Of a stretch of 64,000 nucleotides of DNA, positions 49,440-60,148 are shown one piece after another. Within the stretch, counting starts at the first letter, position 1. The number at the start of each line of letters is the position of its first letter. The notes below the pieces were generated by a model. That model saw nothing but the letters and a program-made list of their open reading frames with translations. It had not been told where the DNA came from and made no database searches. A program made the translations under genes and the position numbers. This DNA is from Blasia pusilla (taxonomy: Eukaryota > Marchantiophyta > Marchantiopsida > Blasiales), in contig CM114272.1 in the NCBI GenBank assembly GCA_050084515.1, positions 24,490,001-24,554,000 of the forward strand, written 5' to 3'.

Positions 49440-50362
49440 CTAGGTGACTATCCATGTGAGACAGTTGAGGTCCATCGCCGCCCCTAACACTTGTCTCCGG
49501 ATGCCTCGGTCATCCCTGGCACCGCCATAGTACCCGGTAGTGAACCCCATGGGCGCTCGCTCATCTATGTTGTAGGCTCCTCCAATGCTCAGTCACCTCA
49601 TCCCAAAATGCCTCCTCGTTGAAAGGCATCGGATGCTGGGAAGCTCACCAACGTAGGTAAGGCTGTCCTCAACTCCCCCACCCTATTGGCCATGGCCAAC
49701 GGTGGTCTATCATCCCGTGTCACCACATGAGATCCACGCCCTAAGCCCAAAATAGCATCCACTGTGAGATGTGGTGCTCTCTGGACTCCATCATATGCTC
49801 GACTCAGTACCTCTGATGGTATCAGGTTCGTCCACCACAGTCGTGGACGATGGGCACGTGACCCAACTCTCGCTGCATCTAACAACATAGCAGGTCCCAA
49901 CCAGGACCTCACATGATGTACACTCGTCATCACACGTGCACGAGTGTCTCCCAAGAATGGCATGTTCTCCAAAATGTACGCTGGAGAAATATATGACTCT
50001 CCTGCAAGTGTCGTACTACTCGCAGCATCTCCCAAAACATCATGACCTTGGATCCTACAATCCAAATCCTCAGCCAGCTGATGAATGACATGGTCATCCA
50101 GCAATCACCAAATGAATGGTGCCAACTTTATCCAGATCATGCGCCCCCACCAAAGAGATGTCGACGGGTAGCGTATGCTGATTCCCCGTATTGCAGATAC
50201 CGGAAACAACTCAGGATACCTCTGGACCAATCTCGCCACGTGACGTAATGATACTCGCCGTGCGGTCTCATCTCTCTCCACATAAAGGTACTGATGCACC
50301 CGTATGCCCGCCTACAATAGTGCAGCCAATCCGGTGCTAATCCCTTCGAAGAGATCTAACAC
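49440..50362 (-). pseudogene. DNMT3-like cytosine-5 DNA methyltransferase domain inside the gypsy polyprotein
   Basis: About 307 codons encode, in order, the C5-methyltransferase motifs: motif I VLDLFEGISTGLAALL; VHQYLYVERDETARRVS; motif IV LVIAG-PCHSSAG, with the catalytic Pro-Cys kept and a Trp turned into a stop; motif VI YILENMPFLGD, with the catalytic Glu; motif VIII AHRPRLWWTNL; then RDDRPPLAMANR; and motif IX/X APMGFTTGY to RRQVLGAAMDLN. The enzyme family transfers a methyl group from S-adenosylmethionine to cytosine C5. DAARVGSRAHRPRLWW resembles the DNMT3 stretch around its HRARYFW motif more than DNMT1 or CMT. At least two frameshifts and several stops (for example TAG in the motif I block) make it a pseudogene. 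I find no separate reading chromatin domain within it. Confidence 0.85.
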
Positions 50363-50373
50363 CTAACACCCTC

Positions 50374-50799
50374 TTATTGGCACCATTGCCACTGCAGTGT
50401 GGTATCCAATGGGGTCAACGTCTCCACTCCAAGAGCCCGATTGCCACGTGACTCTCGCTGCTCTGGGATAAAAACATGACTCCACGCTTGCCTCACGATG
50501 ACGTCGGCACTCCTCTGTAGCTCTCGAGTCATACCCCACAATGGTGAAGAGGCCTCGCCAACATGGGAAGAGACACCCGCCATGGCCTGTCTCTCCGTGG
50601 GACTATCCGCTACTGGGACATCCTCCGCATGTGCGTTCCCCTCTAACAACTCTCCTGGCCAACTAACACTACCTGTGAAAGCCGCCAACGTGGTCACAGA
50701 CTCGCCTCGTGATCAACCACCTCGTCTCGCAAACTGCACGGGTTACTGACTCATCCGGCTGTCACCTCACCGCCATCCTGGCTGATAAGCAACGGTCTC
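50374..50799 (-). pseudogene. Linker between gypsy protease and methyltransferase
   Basis: An open minus frame (50697-50374) reads TLAAFTGSVSWPGELLEGN to RQAWSHVFIPEQRESRG. No known domain is seen. Its position between protease and methyltransferase motif I suggests it belongs to the polyprotein; it could be an N-terminal extension of the methyltransferase or a DNA-binding linker. Confidence 0.45.
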
Positions 50800-51110
50800 C
50801 TCCTAGAAGTCAAGGATGAATCCTAGGGGATATAATATTGTACTCCCCACCAACACATCGTACGACTCAGCTGGTGTCATAATCGCACGGGTGCGCACCA
50901 TAGCACTATCAGTCGCATGCTCTAGCTGGACTCTGACAACAATCTCCTGTCGAGTCATATACTGAGTGGGTGATACGCCCCCAATTGAGGTCTGTATCTG
51001 GAAGGGACAAGGCTCAATGTCGGGCTTCCGTAACCCCAACGCTAAACACGCCGCCTTCCCTAACATCAAGGGTAGCGCTCCCGAATCAAGTAGGACGCGC
51101 TACGGGTGGT
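50800..51110 (-). pseudogene. Gypsy aspartic protease
   Basis: The block reads VLLDSGALPLMLGKAACLALGL at the active-site end (quoted in part: LLDSGALPLML) and ends SYDVLVGSTILYPLGFILDF, the conserved C-terminal part of gypsy retropepsins. The catalytic Asp-Ser-Gly is intact in this stretch. Confidence 0.85.
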
Positions 51111-51114
51111 AGAC

Positions 51115-51800
51115 TGTCCCCGTCGGACTAACCAAGCGAAATACTCTTGCTCAGTTATCCAATAACACTACTCCAAGTGTCACCACTGCTCGCTCTATGG
51201 CCGGTCGAGCAGGCATATCTACCAACTTCGCCGCCGCCCCATGACATGACTCTGTGGGAACGTCCCAAGCACCGGCTCTGAGGGCAAGTCCACCACTTCC
51301 TCAACTACCTCTGAACAAGAAGTAGTCATCTCTCCACGCTCACAGAACATGGCGGCCAACCGTAACACCTCAGCTGGTCCAACCCCCAACGCTTCGCCAA
51401 CTCTATGGTGGAAAATAGCGGAGTTTGACTCACTCTGGTGGCCACCTCCAACACTATGGTCGACACTGACTCCACTCGAGCCGGCATAGGAGTTGTCACT
51501 CCAACTCCTCGTGACATCGACGTAGGTGCCTGAATTGTAGGCACCGCTGGTCGTCGAGGCACCATCGATGGTGTGTGTAGTGCCTCCGACAATGTGAACG
51601 ACTGTGGAATCCTAGCCTGCCGCCCATCGGTCCCCTCTAGTGGATCAATCTCAACTCCACCTCTCGATGGCTCGGTGCCTCTCGCAGCTCCACGAGTCAC
51701 CACTGCAATTGCCTCAACCTGGGCTGCACTACACATAAATCCCATACTCGCGAGATCCTCACCCGGTTCAGGGTAAGAGGTAGAAGCTGGAGTCACACTA
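51115..51800 (-). pseudogene. Gypsy Gag-protease linker region
   Basis: A 156-codon minus frame (51796-51326) is rich in Pro, Thr, Ser and Val and includes MCSAAQVEAIAVVTRG. It has no recognisable domain and lies between Gag and the protease on the same strand, so it is best read as polyprotein linker. Confidence 0.5.
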
Positions 51801-52089
51801 GCCGCCTTTCTGAGCTCCGTGCCTTCCTAAGCTGCATCATCGTCATGGCAGCAATCCTCTGCTCCAACTCTTCGATGCGTGAGAGAAGTGCGGCTCTGGT
51901 GCTCCTGCTCCATCTCCTCTGGCTGGTGCTGGTCCTCTACCACTACGTCCAGGAAGAACTCCCCGACCTCCTCCAAGACGACCGCCCCCAGGCCCTCGGC
52001 CCTACCTTTGGACGTGCCCCTCGGCGAAGGTCAAAACATCTATCCCTAGTGTGACCATATCTGTGGCAATGGTCAAACTGGTGCTGTGG

Positions 52090-52735
52090 TGGGGCCATCC
52101 TCTATGGCTCTTGAGCAATCGGAGGCGCTGGTGGTCCTCTCCCATGTTGTGGGCAGTCTCTTTGCCTATGGGCCCCTCCACACGTCCAACAAGACCACAT
52201 CGGTCCCTGTTGGGCAACATATGTAGGTACGGGTCGTTGCCTCATAGGCTCACGGTACCCGCCTTGCTCTTTGGGCACACTGGCCCGCTCCCATGGTACT
52301 GGTGCTTGTTGTGGCACCTATGGGGTCACCGTCGCTCGTGGACCCGTCGACTCTCGAGAAAATCCAGCGGTCACTACCTGCTCCTCACTCATGTTGAGCT
52401 CAATATGCTCAGACAACTCAAAGACCACCTTCAATGTGGGCTTTGCTGGGTGAATAAGCACCGCATCTCGGACTCTCCTCCATAGTTCTCGGTCCACAAC
52501 CCCGTACCAATAATGGACTGACTACGCCTCTGTCACTCCAAATGTAGCAATGATCAGCCTCCTCATGCGTGTGAATGCCTCTCTCATACTCTCACCCGAT
52601 GGTCGCTGAAAATCATGTAGACTCTTGGTTTGTCGATCGTGCAGACGCTAGTAGCTCTTCCCCAAATGTCGGAAGAACTCCACTGTGGGGCTGAAGCTGG
52701 GTGGCCCTCTACCACCAGAGGTCTCTGCCACATCG
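52090..52735 (-). pseudogene. Gypsy Gag with zinc knuckle
   Basis: Frames in order contain FSPTVEFFRHLGKSY, SLHDFQRPSGESMREAF, LWRRVRDAVLIHPAKPTL and, after a region rich in Pro, Arg and Gln, the knuckle CWTCGGAHRQRDC (C-X2-C-X3-H-X4-C) near 52190. Gag packages element RNA. The N-terminal part is cut at about 52735, where purine-rich DNA (GAGGAAGAGA repeats) begins. Confidence 0.82.
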
Positions 52736-52739
52736 CCTA

Positions 52740-53150
52740 TCTCACTGGAGATGCGGTAAGAGGAGAGGAAGAGAGGAAGAGAGGAAGAGAGGAGAGAGGA
52801 AACTACCTTCAACCGAAATAGATACTTCTTTTGAAGAGAGTTTCCGTTGGGTTGAAGAGAGGAAACTTTTTGTGTGAATTTTTTTGCACTTTTTTGTTCA
52901 TTTATTAAGCAGTCCCACAGTTTTTTTTTCCTCTTCCATATTTTGGCAACCCCTCTGAGTCCGACGAGTTGCAAATTGCACAAAATTTAGAAAACTGAAA
53001 AATCAGTGGAATCATAAGTGTGGAACCAATCACTTTTTCCATCCAAGGTGTGGAAAAAATCTATCATTTGCCCCAGGCTGAATAGAGTTCAAGCTCAAAG
53101 TGAAGGTTGAGGAAAAATAAAAGTACAATCTAAAACCTCATTTTACATCC
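52740..53150. other. Junction DNA with GAGGAAGAGA simple repeat
   Basis: Purine-rich repeats at about 52760-52800 mark the border where the gypsy gag stops. The rest up to the SWIM finger has no recognisable coding sequence and should hold one end of the adjacent DNA transposon, although no terminal inverted repeat was identified by eye. Confidence 0.4.
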
Positions 53151-53357
53151 TCAAAGTGGTTTGTTTAAAATACTTCGCACTTCTTTGAGGGACAGAATTG
53201 GTTGGTGGATTCCTACTCCTACCTCCGACTCTCTTAAAACTCCCAGCAACACATAGTACATGTGCTTACAAGGGAAATACCTTTTGCCACTTGTCTCTCT
53301 TTGGACAAAGTCATCACATGAACATGTGGGAAAGCAACAGATGTGCACCACATACAC
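53151..53357 (-). pseudogene. SWIM zinc finger
   Basis: HICCFPTCSCDDFVQRETSG followed by KRYFPCKHMYYVLLGVL gives the C-X-C-X16-C-X-H signature. In MULE-type transposases this finger follows the catalytic core and binds DNA. It is the best-preserved domain of the minus-strand gene. Confidence 0.75.
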
Positions 53358-54606
53358 CCATGTGACACTTGAATTTATAGTGTTGTTCGCTTTGCTCTCT
53401 CCATCGTTGGCCTACACATTCTGTTTCTCTTCACCCCATTTCTAGACTAAAACAGAAATAATGGATTGAGATCATCCACCTTCTCCGGGTACATGTTGAC
53501 ATCAATCTTGGGTTGAATACTAAATCACGAAGGTCTTGTAATGCGAACATGCTCGAACTTCCCCGTCTCACGAGTCTGAAATCGGCACTTGTAAGATTGT
53601 CCACCGTCTTGAGTGTAGTTCGCATACTGCGATGGGCCAAATCGTGGGGGTATTCGAGAGCTCCAATGGCGGGCCGGATAAGACTTCGAAGCGGAAGATT
53701 CATTTGGGCAGAAGAAGTACTTCAATTGATCCCCGATCCTCGTGAAACGATCAAAGGTTTTGAGTCCCCAAAACCGTGCAAAGTGGTAAATCCAGTCCTT
53801 GTATAGTTCTTATTTAGGAAAGTGCGCATGCTCTCCTAATGCCATCAGATCTGCCTTGCGAGTGGGTCCAAATCTTGGGTTGCTCGAGATATATGCCACC
53901 GTTTTAGGTTGCAATCCACCTCCATTACCGAATCCCATATTGTTGAACCACCCGGTGACGGGATGTTGTGAACTTCCAACAACGGAGGGCTTTTGAAATA
54001 AAACATTCACGATTTTGGAGAAGTAACTCCATCACGGATTTGGGACAGGTCCGGGGTCCCCGAATACATGGGCGGCGTAATTTCCTCCTCCAAATCAATC
54101 ACCGGATTCGTTCCTAGATGCTGCCTCTTCACGTGCCTGAAGTCAAGATTCTTATCTGGTCTCCACGAGTCTCGCTCGGACTGCTCTACCACCATATGTA
54201 TGGGACGTCTTGAAACCCGCCCACGAATATCCCCACCTATGTGTACGTCTTGCTCGAGGGGAGTTCCAGCTACGCACCGGTTGAAGGCTTCCACATACAT
54301 GTTTTCATCACCAGATCTCACAGCCGCCTTGACATAGAGCTCGTAGATCGACGACCCCTTTCCTTTTGTTATTCCTTTTGTGAGGAAGATATGGGATGCT
54401 GCATACTGTAGCATTGCTCTTGCCTGGTCTTGTTGGCATGCCTCCACAAGTGAAATTCGTTGGCATGCTTGTGACGACCTCCAGGAGGAATGAACACTTT
54501 CTCGCTCCACTTGTGTTGGGGCGAGAGGGCATTTTCATGAACGTTCAATCCTCGCAACGACGGAAATGTTAGAAGGAACGAAAATAACTCATGACTCAAA
54601 CAAAGC

Positions 54607-54830
54607 ATCCCATGAACGACTCTGCGACCCGTCGGGTTGTAACCTTAAACCCACCTACTGCAAACCGTTGGAACCAGACGGGTTGCAAGGCCGAGGCATC
54701 CCATGAACGACTCTGTGACCCATCGGGTCCCGACGGGTTGCACACTCGGGTTGCACCAAAAATCTGGATGCAACCCGTCGGTTTCCGTCGGGTTGCACAC
54801 TCGGGCAACCCGTCGCATCCGACAGCTTGC
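54607..54830. repeat. Palindrome array A, inside an inferred intron of the minus gene
   Basis: Four or five copies of the AACCCGTCGG / CCGACGGGTT palindrome or its half, for example 54660-54687, 54716-54741, 54768-54795 and 54804-54829. A 91-bp direct repeat (CATCCCATGAACGACTCTG) begins at 54608 and 54699. On the minus strand the array lies between a GTAGGT donor at 54944 and coding sequence resuming near 54560. Confidence 0.85.
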
Positions 54831-57010
54831 TTCGTTTCTTGGGTTTGAAATCCATATAGTTCCCACGCTTCTCACCCTGAGCTACAACTTTACAAAAATT
54901 CTCAGCGTGAGCTTGACAAGACAAAATAGTGAACTCACCTACCACATGAAGTTTCCCCATTGTCTCATACGTACAGTCCACCAACTCAACCAAGAGCACA
55001 ACTCTTTGTAATTGTACTTCCCCTCAATCGCATGCTTCCTCCACCATCCATGAAGTTCTTCCTGGCATTCCATGGCCTGCTTCAAGGTTTTGCTGTCCTT
55101 GCAGCGTTGGAGTAGAGTGACATGCTCTGTCCTCTTATTCTCCGGATGCAAGATTTGGTGTACCGGTCACGGGTCGCGGACTGTTGCCAATGGAAAGCAT
55201 CCGACCTTTCCCTCTCCGGTTGAACCTCTCCACCCCTGAACACTTCTCGGATAGCAGTCCACCCAGGTTGTGCATTGTCTACCATAAACCCATAAATTTC
55301 CGGAGGTGGCCTTTTGTTTTCCTTCACCACCTCCAATTAGAGTAACAAACACATCTTCAAAGCGCCAACGTCTTACGCCTTTACTTCACGAGACAAATAT
55401 AGTTTTGAGTCCCTTCTCCATATGGTAATAAACGTGAGCACCCATCGTCAACCATCCGTTCAAAGACTGTAGCAAATATCAAAGCTTACCCGGCTCGTAA
55501 AGATCTTCCCTTTCCCTCATTCGATCTATAAGATCGAGGCCACTCGACGGACTGTCGTTGACATTTTGAAGACATAGGCCCTGGATCCTGCCTCCTTGGC
55601 CCATGAACCGCCATCTCTGAATGAATGGAAATCTGGAGTTGGCCTTGATTCTGGCGATGGCATCCATTTCGCCGTCTTTCCATCCGTAACTCGTATTTGA
55701 CGCAAACAAATTCGAAAGCATTCGGGATCGCAAGAAATGCGAGATTTTCCTAGAGTTGTTTCTCCTCAACCGTCGTGATCTCGCCCTGTCCAGGGATTCC
55801 AAGCAATTGTTCACAAATTTTTGATGCCGTTGTGAGCTTGATCACTCCGGGCTTTGAACCCGGAGAGTTTCTGTAGACCTCGGCTACTTTCTTCGCCACA
55901 TCCTCCTTGATGTGTCTTTGAATTGCATCGGTCACAGGATGAGTGTGGGAGCCAACATGAACTGCCAGCCTTGTGTACTCTGACATGGAGCCCAAGTCGT
56001 GGACAATGAAAAATATGTATGCATGACACGCTCCAACGCAGAAGGGAGATGCGACAATGAGGACATCGATGGCCTCCGGCGTATGGTGGCACCGACCTCG
56101 TATGGAGTTTTTGCATTCTTGGGAGGGAATTGCGCGTATTGACTCGCCCGTTGCGCTCTAGATACGGGCATGCGACTTCTACACTCCAAGGCTCCCACGC
56201 ATTTGGCGGGAGACAATCCAAGGACCATCTGGAATTCAAGCACTAGTCCGTTGAAGCTGCACCATTGATGACAATCGGACTTTTTCGGCCCATACCCTTC
56301 AGCGCCCTCCATCCTTCTTTTGAGCAGAGCGGCAAGTGGAGGCAACTCAAAAATGCAATTACCATCGACGTGGGCGGCGGCTTGTCGACAAGAATGTGCT
56401 TGAACATTTTCAAGCTAGAGATGAAAGCAAACTATTGCCACGATACTACAAGAAGAGGAACGAGTAGGCGGACAGAGGGCCGATTGGTGTCCAGAAAGAT
56501 CCATCGAGGTTGATAACATCCGGAATCTCTTCAGAAGAACAACATTGTTATGAGCGTGTGAAGTTGGAGTCGGCCGGATCTGCATAGCTTTGGGAGTTGC
56601 AAACGAGAGCTCGGAGCACTAGGAAATTCTAGACCGTCTACTTGGGAAACAGGCGATTCGAGGCGAGGCCATAAACTCTGTATTGACCATTTGCTATAGG
56701 TAGGAGATTCCATACTTTACGGTTTGAGGTCATTGGTTGGACCGTCTCACCTATTATGTCTTCGTGCCGTCCACCTAACATCTTTGGATACAAAGATGGT
56801 TCCAATTGGAGAAGAAATCGAATAGAGATAGAAAATTTTCATCCTTTGCTATGAAAGACTCACGAGCTTGGGGTCGAATGATTTTACGATTGAGGAAGGG
56901 CCGCCAGATGGTTGCCACAAGTGAGCTTAACATAATTATCCATTCCTAGAAATTTCGTACGGGAGGAGGGTGAGAATGAGAATGAGAATGAGAGTGAGAA
57001 TGAGACTGTT

Positions 57011-57019
57011 TAATTTATA
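57011..57019 (-). promoter_or_regulatory. TATA box of the SWIM-transposase gene
   Basis: TATAAATTA on the minus strand, about 0.7 kb upstream of the first recognisable coding block, at the left edge of the shared promoter region. Confidence 0.5.
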
Positions 57020-57855
57020 GTGAATAGGAAAACCGATACTCCTGACAGAAGATGAATTCAGTAGGTGACATTGTCTGACACAATGGATCCAATTCTGTAA
57101 CAACACATTCAATTCTGTTGCAATGTGTTATAAGATTTGGGAAGCAGAGGATTGCGAAGCACACTTCATTTTGTTGGAACCCGTCGGAGTCCTGGTAACT
57201 CAAAAATTACCACAAGCTAACCGAAGCCTGCAACCCGTCGGCTTCGGACGGGTTGCATGCTTCTGCCAAACATGGTCGAAGCGAGCAACCCGTCGCTCTC
57301 CGACGAGTTGCTCGGATACCGCTTCTTCTTTCTCGAAGATGCCGGAGGCGTGCAAACCTTCTGTTCCCGACGAGTTCCGCGGGTGCCGCACCTATTTGCC
57401 CAAAGACGGCGAGGCGTGCAACCCGTCACCCTCCAACGGGTTGTGCAAGGGCCTCGCCTTGTGTGCTTACATGAAGTGTGCAACCCGCCGGACTCGGCGA
57501 CTTGCGCTGGGAAGCCAGCGTTCTTAACCGTAGTGAAGCGAGGGAAGTGTGCAACCCAACGGTCTCGACGGATTTCCAGTACGTCCCATTCCCGTCCCAA
57601 AACACGGTGGAGGCGCAACATGTCGGTCTCCGCGGGTTGCGTGGTACCTCGCGTTGGTCGAAGAGCGGAGGCGCTCAACCCGTCGGTCTCCGACGGGTTG
57701 CTCGCGCATGTGGCGACGTACCCAGGATGGCGGAGGCGCGCAACCTGTCGGACTCCGACGGGTTGCCATTTTTCACCTCCAGACTTCCGTAACCTCCAGC
57801 ACGTCGCCGTCAAACGGACGACGGGACCCAACGGTCAGCCCAACGGCTAGAAAAG
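57020..57855. promoter_or_regulatory. Bidirectional promoter region with palindrome array B
   Basis: From 57228 to about 57770 there are about nine units of the 28-bp palindrome at 60-70 bp spacing: 57228, 57290, 57350, 57418, 57480, 57552, 57614, 57674 and 57742. Between them are unique spacers of about 35 bp. The block is bounded by a minus-strand TATA box at 57011 and a plus-strand TATA box at 57856. Repeated, regularly spaced palindromes here could bind a dimeric protein such as the transposase; that is inference. Confidence 0.75.
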
Positions 57856-57864
57856 TATAAATAG
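57856..57864 (+). promoter_or_regulatory. TATA box of the plus-strand gene
   Basis: TATAAATAG, a consensus plant TATA box, 130 bp upstream of the first open frame of the plus-strand gene and immediately after palindrome array B. Confidence 0.65.
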
Positions 57865-59344
57865 GGCAGAAATCGCTCATTTCCGGTTTCTCATTTTGCG
57901 ATCTCCATTCCCCACTCTCCCGCGCAGCAGCTGATCAAATACTAAGGGGCGTTTCACACGGCGAGTCATCGCAAGTCGATAGGAGGGAACGAGTGCGAGA
58001 CGGTTCGACCGAACGAGAGCGAGATGGTTCGACTGAACAATCGCGAGACGATTCGAGCTACCCATCAAGGCGACTCATCTCGACATCAGCAAGACGACTA
58101 ATCAAGGGATTCATCGTGGACATAGGTGGAGGCATTTCTGGAAAAAATGACGAGGAAAAATCACAAGCCAACAAGTCTGGGAGCTTCACTCCAAAGTCCG
58201 TTAGGACTCCTGGGTCCGCATCTCCAGGGCCTCGGACGGCGAATGAAATTAGGCAGCAGGAAATCAAGGAGCGGGAACGGGAAGTGGAGATGCACAACCA
58301 AGAGCTTCTTGCGAGACGTGTTCAAGAGGCGCTCGATAAACAGAACGCAAAGGCTGAGACGTCGCAGGCCTTGAAGAAAAGGATCGCCGACGAAAAGAGA
58401 GAAAAGAAGTGTCTAGACGCGTCGGTGAGGAGAGAGAATTGGCTAAAGCGAGGAGGGAAAAAGAGATAGCCCTGCCTATCCAATCAAAAGTGTTGAGATG
58501 CGGGAAATGTCCCCGATGAAGTGGGGGGACACAATCAACATAGTGGAAACGCCAGAAGTTCAAATCACGGACGACGAGGTCATGAGGACCGCCAGCGTGG
58601 AGATGGTGGACATTGCCGAAGAAGCCGGAGAGCGGTCATTCTCGTCTCAAGCCGGCGGAAGACATCGACCTCTATCGGATCGACGAGTTCCCGGTCGATT
58701 TGCTAACAACATCTCAAACAAGTTATTTGGTCAAGAAACCACCCAATTTTGAGCGGGTAAGAGAGGATCGGGTTTTTGAATTATGTGAATTGCAATTCAT
58801 TGGGAATTCGGTGTAGCTTATTGATCTTGTCCCGGTTCGACTGGTGGTAAAGCAGATGGCACTCATGGAGGGCCACAATGCCCCGAGGATTCCACTATGC
58901 CGATTGCGGAAAATGGAATACGTCGCGAAATTTAGTCCGGCGAGGACTTTGCGAACCTCAAACATTTGGCGGCGACATTCATCCTACGTTGACAACTTTC
59001 CTCCCTTCTATGTTCACCCTTATGATGAGCATGGAACCCAAGCTCGTTACGGAGGAGGAACTTGGAAAAGCTCGACACATTGCGGAGGATGAGAGACCAG
59101 GATTTTGAAGGCAAGTTGAGGGCACGGAATTCATTGGATGAGGAATCTGCATTTCTTCATCTGGGATGGAAATCATGGAGTTCATGGCGTGGACCAAGTT
59201 TGCGGAGGAGCGCCCAACTCCTTGAGGCACATTTTGCGTGAAGGCGGTGGTCCTTCACCCATTCCCTCATCACATGGCGACGGTGGAGATGGCAATGCAT
59301 GCCATGAACACGTGAGTATCTTCTTCTCGGGTGGGACGGTTGTT

Positions 59345-60148
59345 GGGATGCTTTTACACTTACGCAACTCGTTGGACTCGACAAGTTGCTCGATTGATGC
59401 ATGGGTTAGGTTTTTTTGCGAAAGCAACTCGTCGGACTCACGAGTTGCTCGACTCGACCCTTTTCGGATGTTTTGAAGAATGCAACTCATTGACTCCGGC
59501 GAGTTGTTCGATTGACCACAAATTTAATTAGTTTTTGGCCCAAAGCAAACCGTCGAGTCCGAGTCAAGCGGAGTTCTTCGACTCGTCGCCTTTTCAGGAT
59601 GTTTTTGAAGAATGCAACTCGTCGGACTCCGACGAGTTGTTCGATTGACCACAGATTTTATTAGTTTTTGGCCCAAAGCAAACCGGAGTCCAACGGGTTG
59701 CTCGACTTGCCGCCTTTTAGGATTTTTTGAAGGATGCAACTCGGACGGACTCGACGAGTTGTTCGACCGACCATAAGTTTAGAGTATGTTTTTGCCCAAA
59801 GCAACCCGGAGTCCGCGGGTTGCTTGACTCAATCTATTTTTGGCAAATCAAATCGTCGAGTCCGACGGGTTGCATTCGAAGTTGGTTCCCCAAATTCGCG
59901 TCAAATTGCAAGTTTCCATTCAATTGCGAACCCGCCGGACCGGACGGGTTGCTATGTTCACGTTAGTATATTGATTCTGCAGAACCCGTCGAGTCCGACG
60001 GGTTGAAACCAGGCATTAGCAAATCTGAATGCAATCCGGGTTGAAACCAGGCATTAGCAAATCTGAATGCAATCCGACGGGTTGCATCATTGCTCCTTCC
60101 TAGAATCCGACCTTGATTTGTGACGACCCTTTGAGTCCGGCGGGTTGC
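59345..60148. repeat. Palindrome array C, inside an inferred intron of the plus gene
   Basis: About a dozen palindromes, many of the variant AACTCGTCGG / CCGACGAGTT. Higher-order units of about 125-130 bp start near 59477, 59608 and 59731, each with TTTTTGGCCCAAAGCAA-type words. A 38-bp tandem repeat is at about 60001-60076. The inferred intron runs from GTGAGT at 59312 to an acceptor AG at 60149-60150, joins two blocks in phase 0, and the acceptor AG directly follows the last palindrome (CGGCGGGTTGC). Confidence 0.85.

Larger units (their letters stand above)
45479..52735 (-). mobile_element. Ty3/gypsy retrotransposon with captured cytosine methyltransferase and PHD-like finger
   Basis: Minus-strand order: Gag with zinc knuckle (52735-52090), protease (51110-50800), a DNMT3-like C5 methyltransferase (50362-49440), reverse transcriptase (about 49330-48600), RNase H (48561-48250), integrase (47900-47283 and 46266-45900) and a PHD-like finger (about 45700-45590). 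The methyltransferase sits between protease and RT. Stops and single-base frameshifts occur in almost every domain, several of them TGG to TGA or CAG to TAG as expected from C-to-T decay of methylated DNA. The 5' LTR and gag N-terminus are lost at 52735; a solo LTR interrupts the integrase. This copy is dead. Confidence 0.88.
53151..56345 (-). pseudogene. SWIM-type transposase-like gene (decayed, spliced)
   Basis: The N-terminal blocks (56345-55750) read FNGLVLEFQMVLGLSPAKCVGAL and RLAVHVGSHTHPV followed by VAEVYRNSPGSKPGVIKL. The core (55814-55082) contains RFPFIQRWRFMGQGG, SPSSGLDLIDRM, WLTMGAHVYYH and GFMVDNAQPGWTAIREVF, then FHWQQSATR, a MULE-transposase-like pattern of an acidic residue in a (M)VDNAQ motif. 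Next come WLSWWTVRMRQWGNFM (55151-54939), 54510-54007, and a C-terminal SWIM zinc finger CSCDDFVQ-X-CKH (C-X-C-X16-C-X-H) at 53357-53151. SWIM fingers also occur at the C-terminus of MULE/FAR1 proteins. I recall relatives in seedless plants only as unnamed proteins. Several frame changes remain even after allowing for introns. Confidence 0.65.

Noticed and set aside
57217-57831. Overlapping open frames of about 200 codons on both strands in array B
   Set aside because: They are created by GC-rich palindromic repeats that lack stops in several frames; both strands are open at once and the peptides are repeats of each other.
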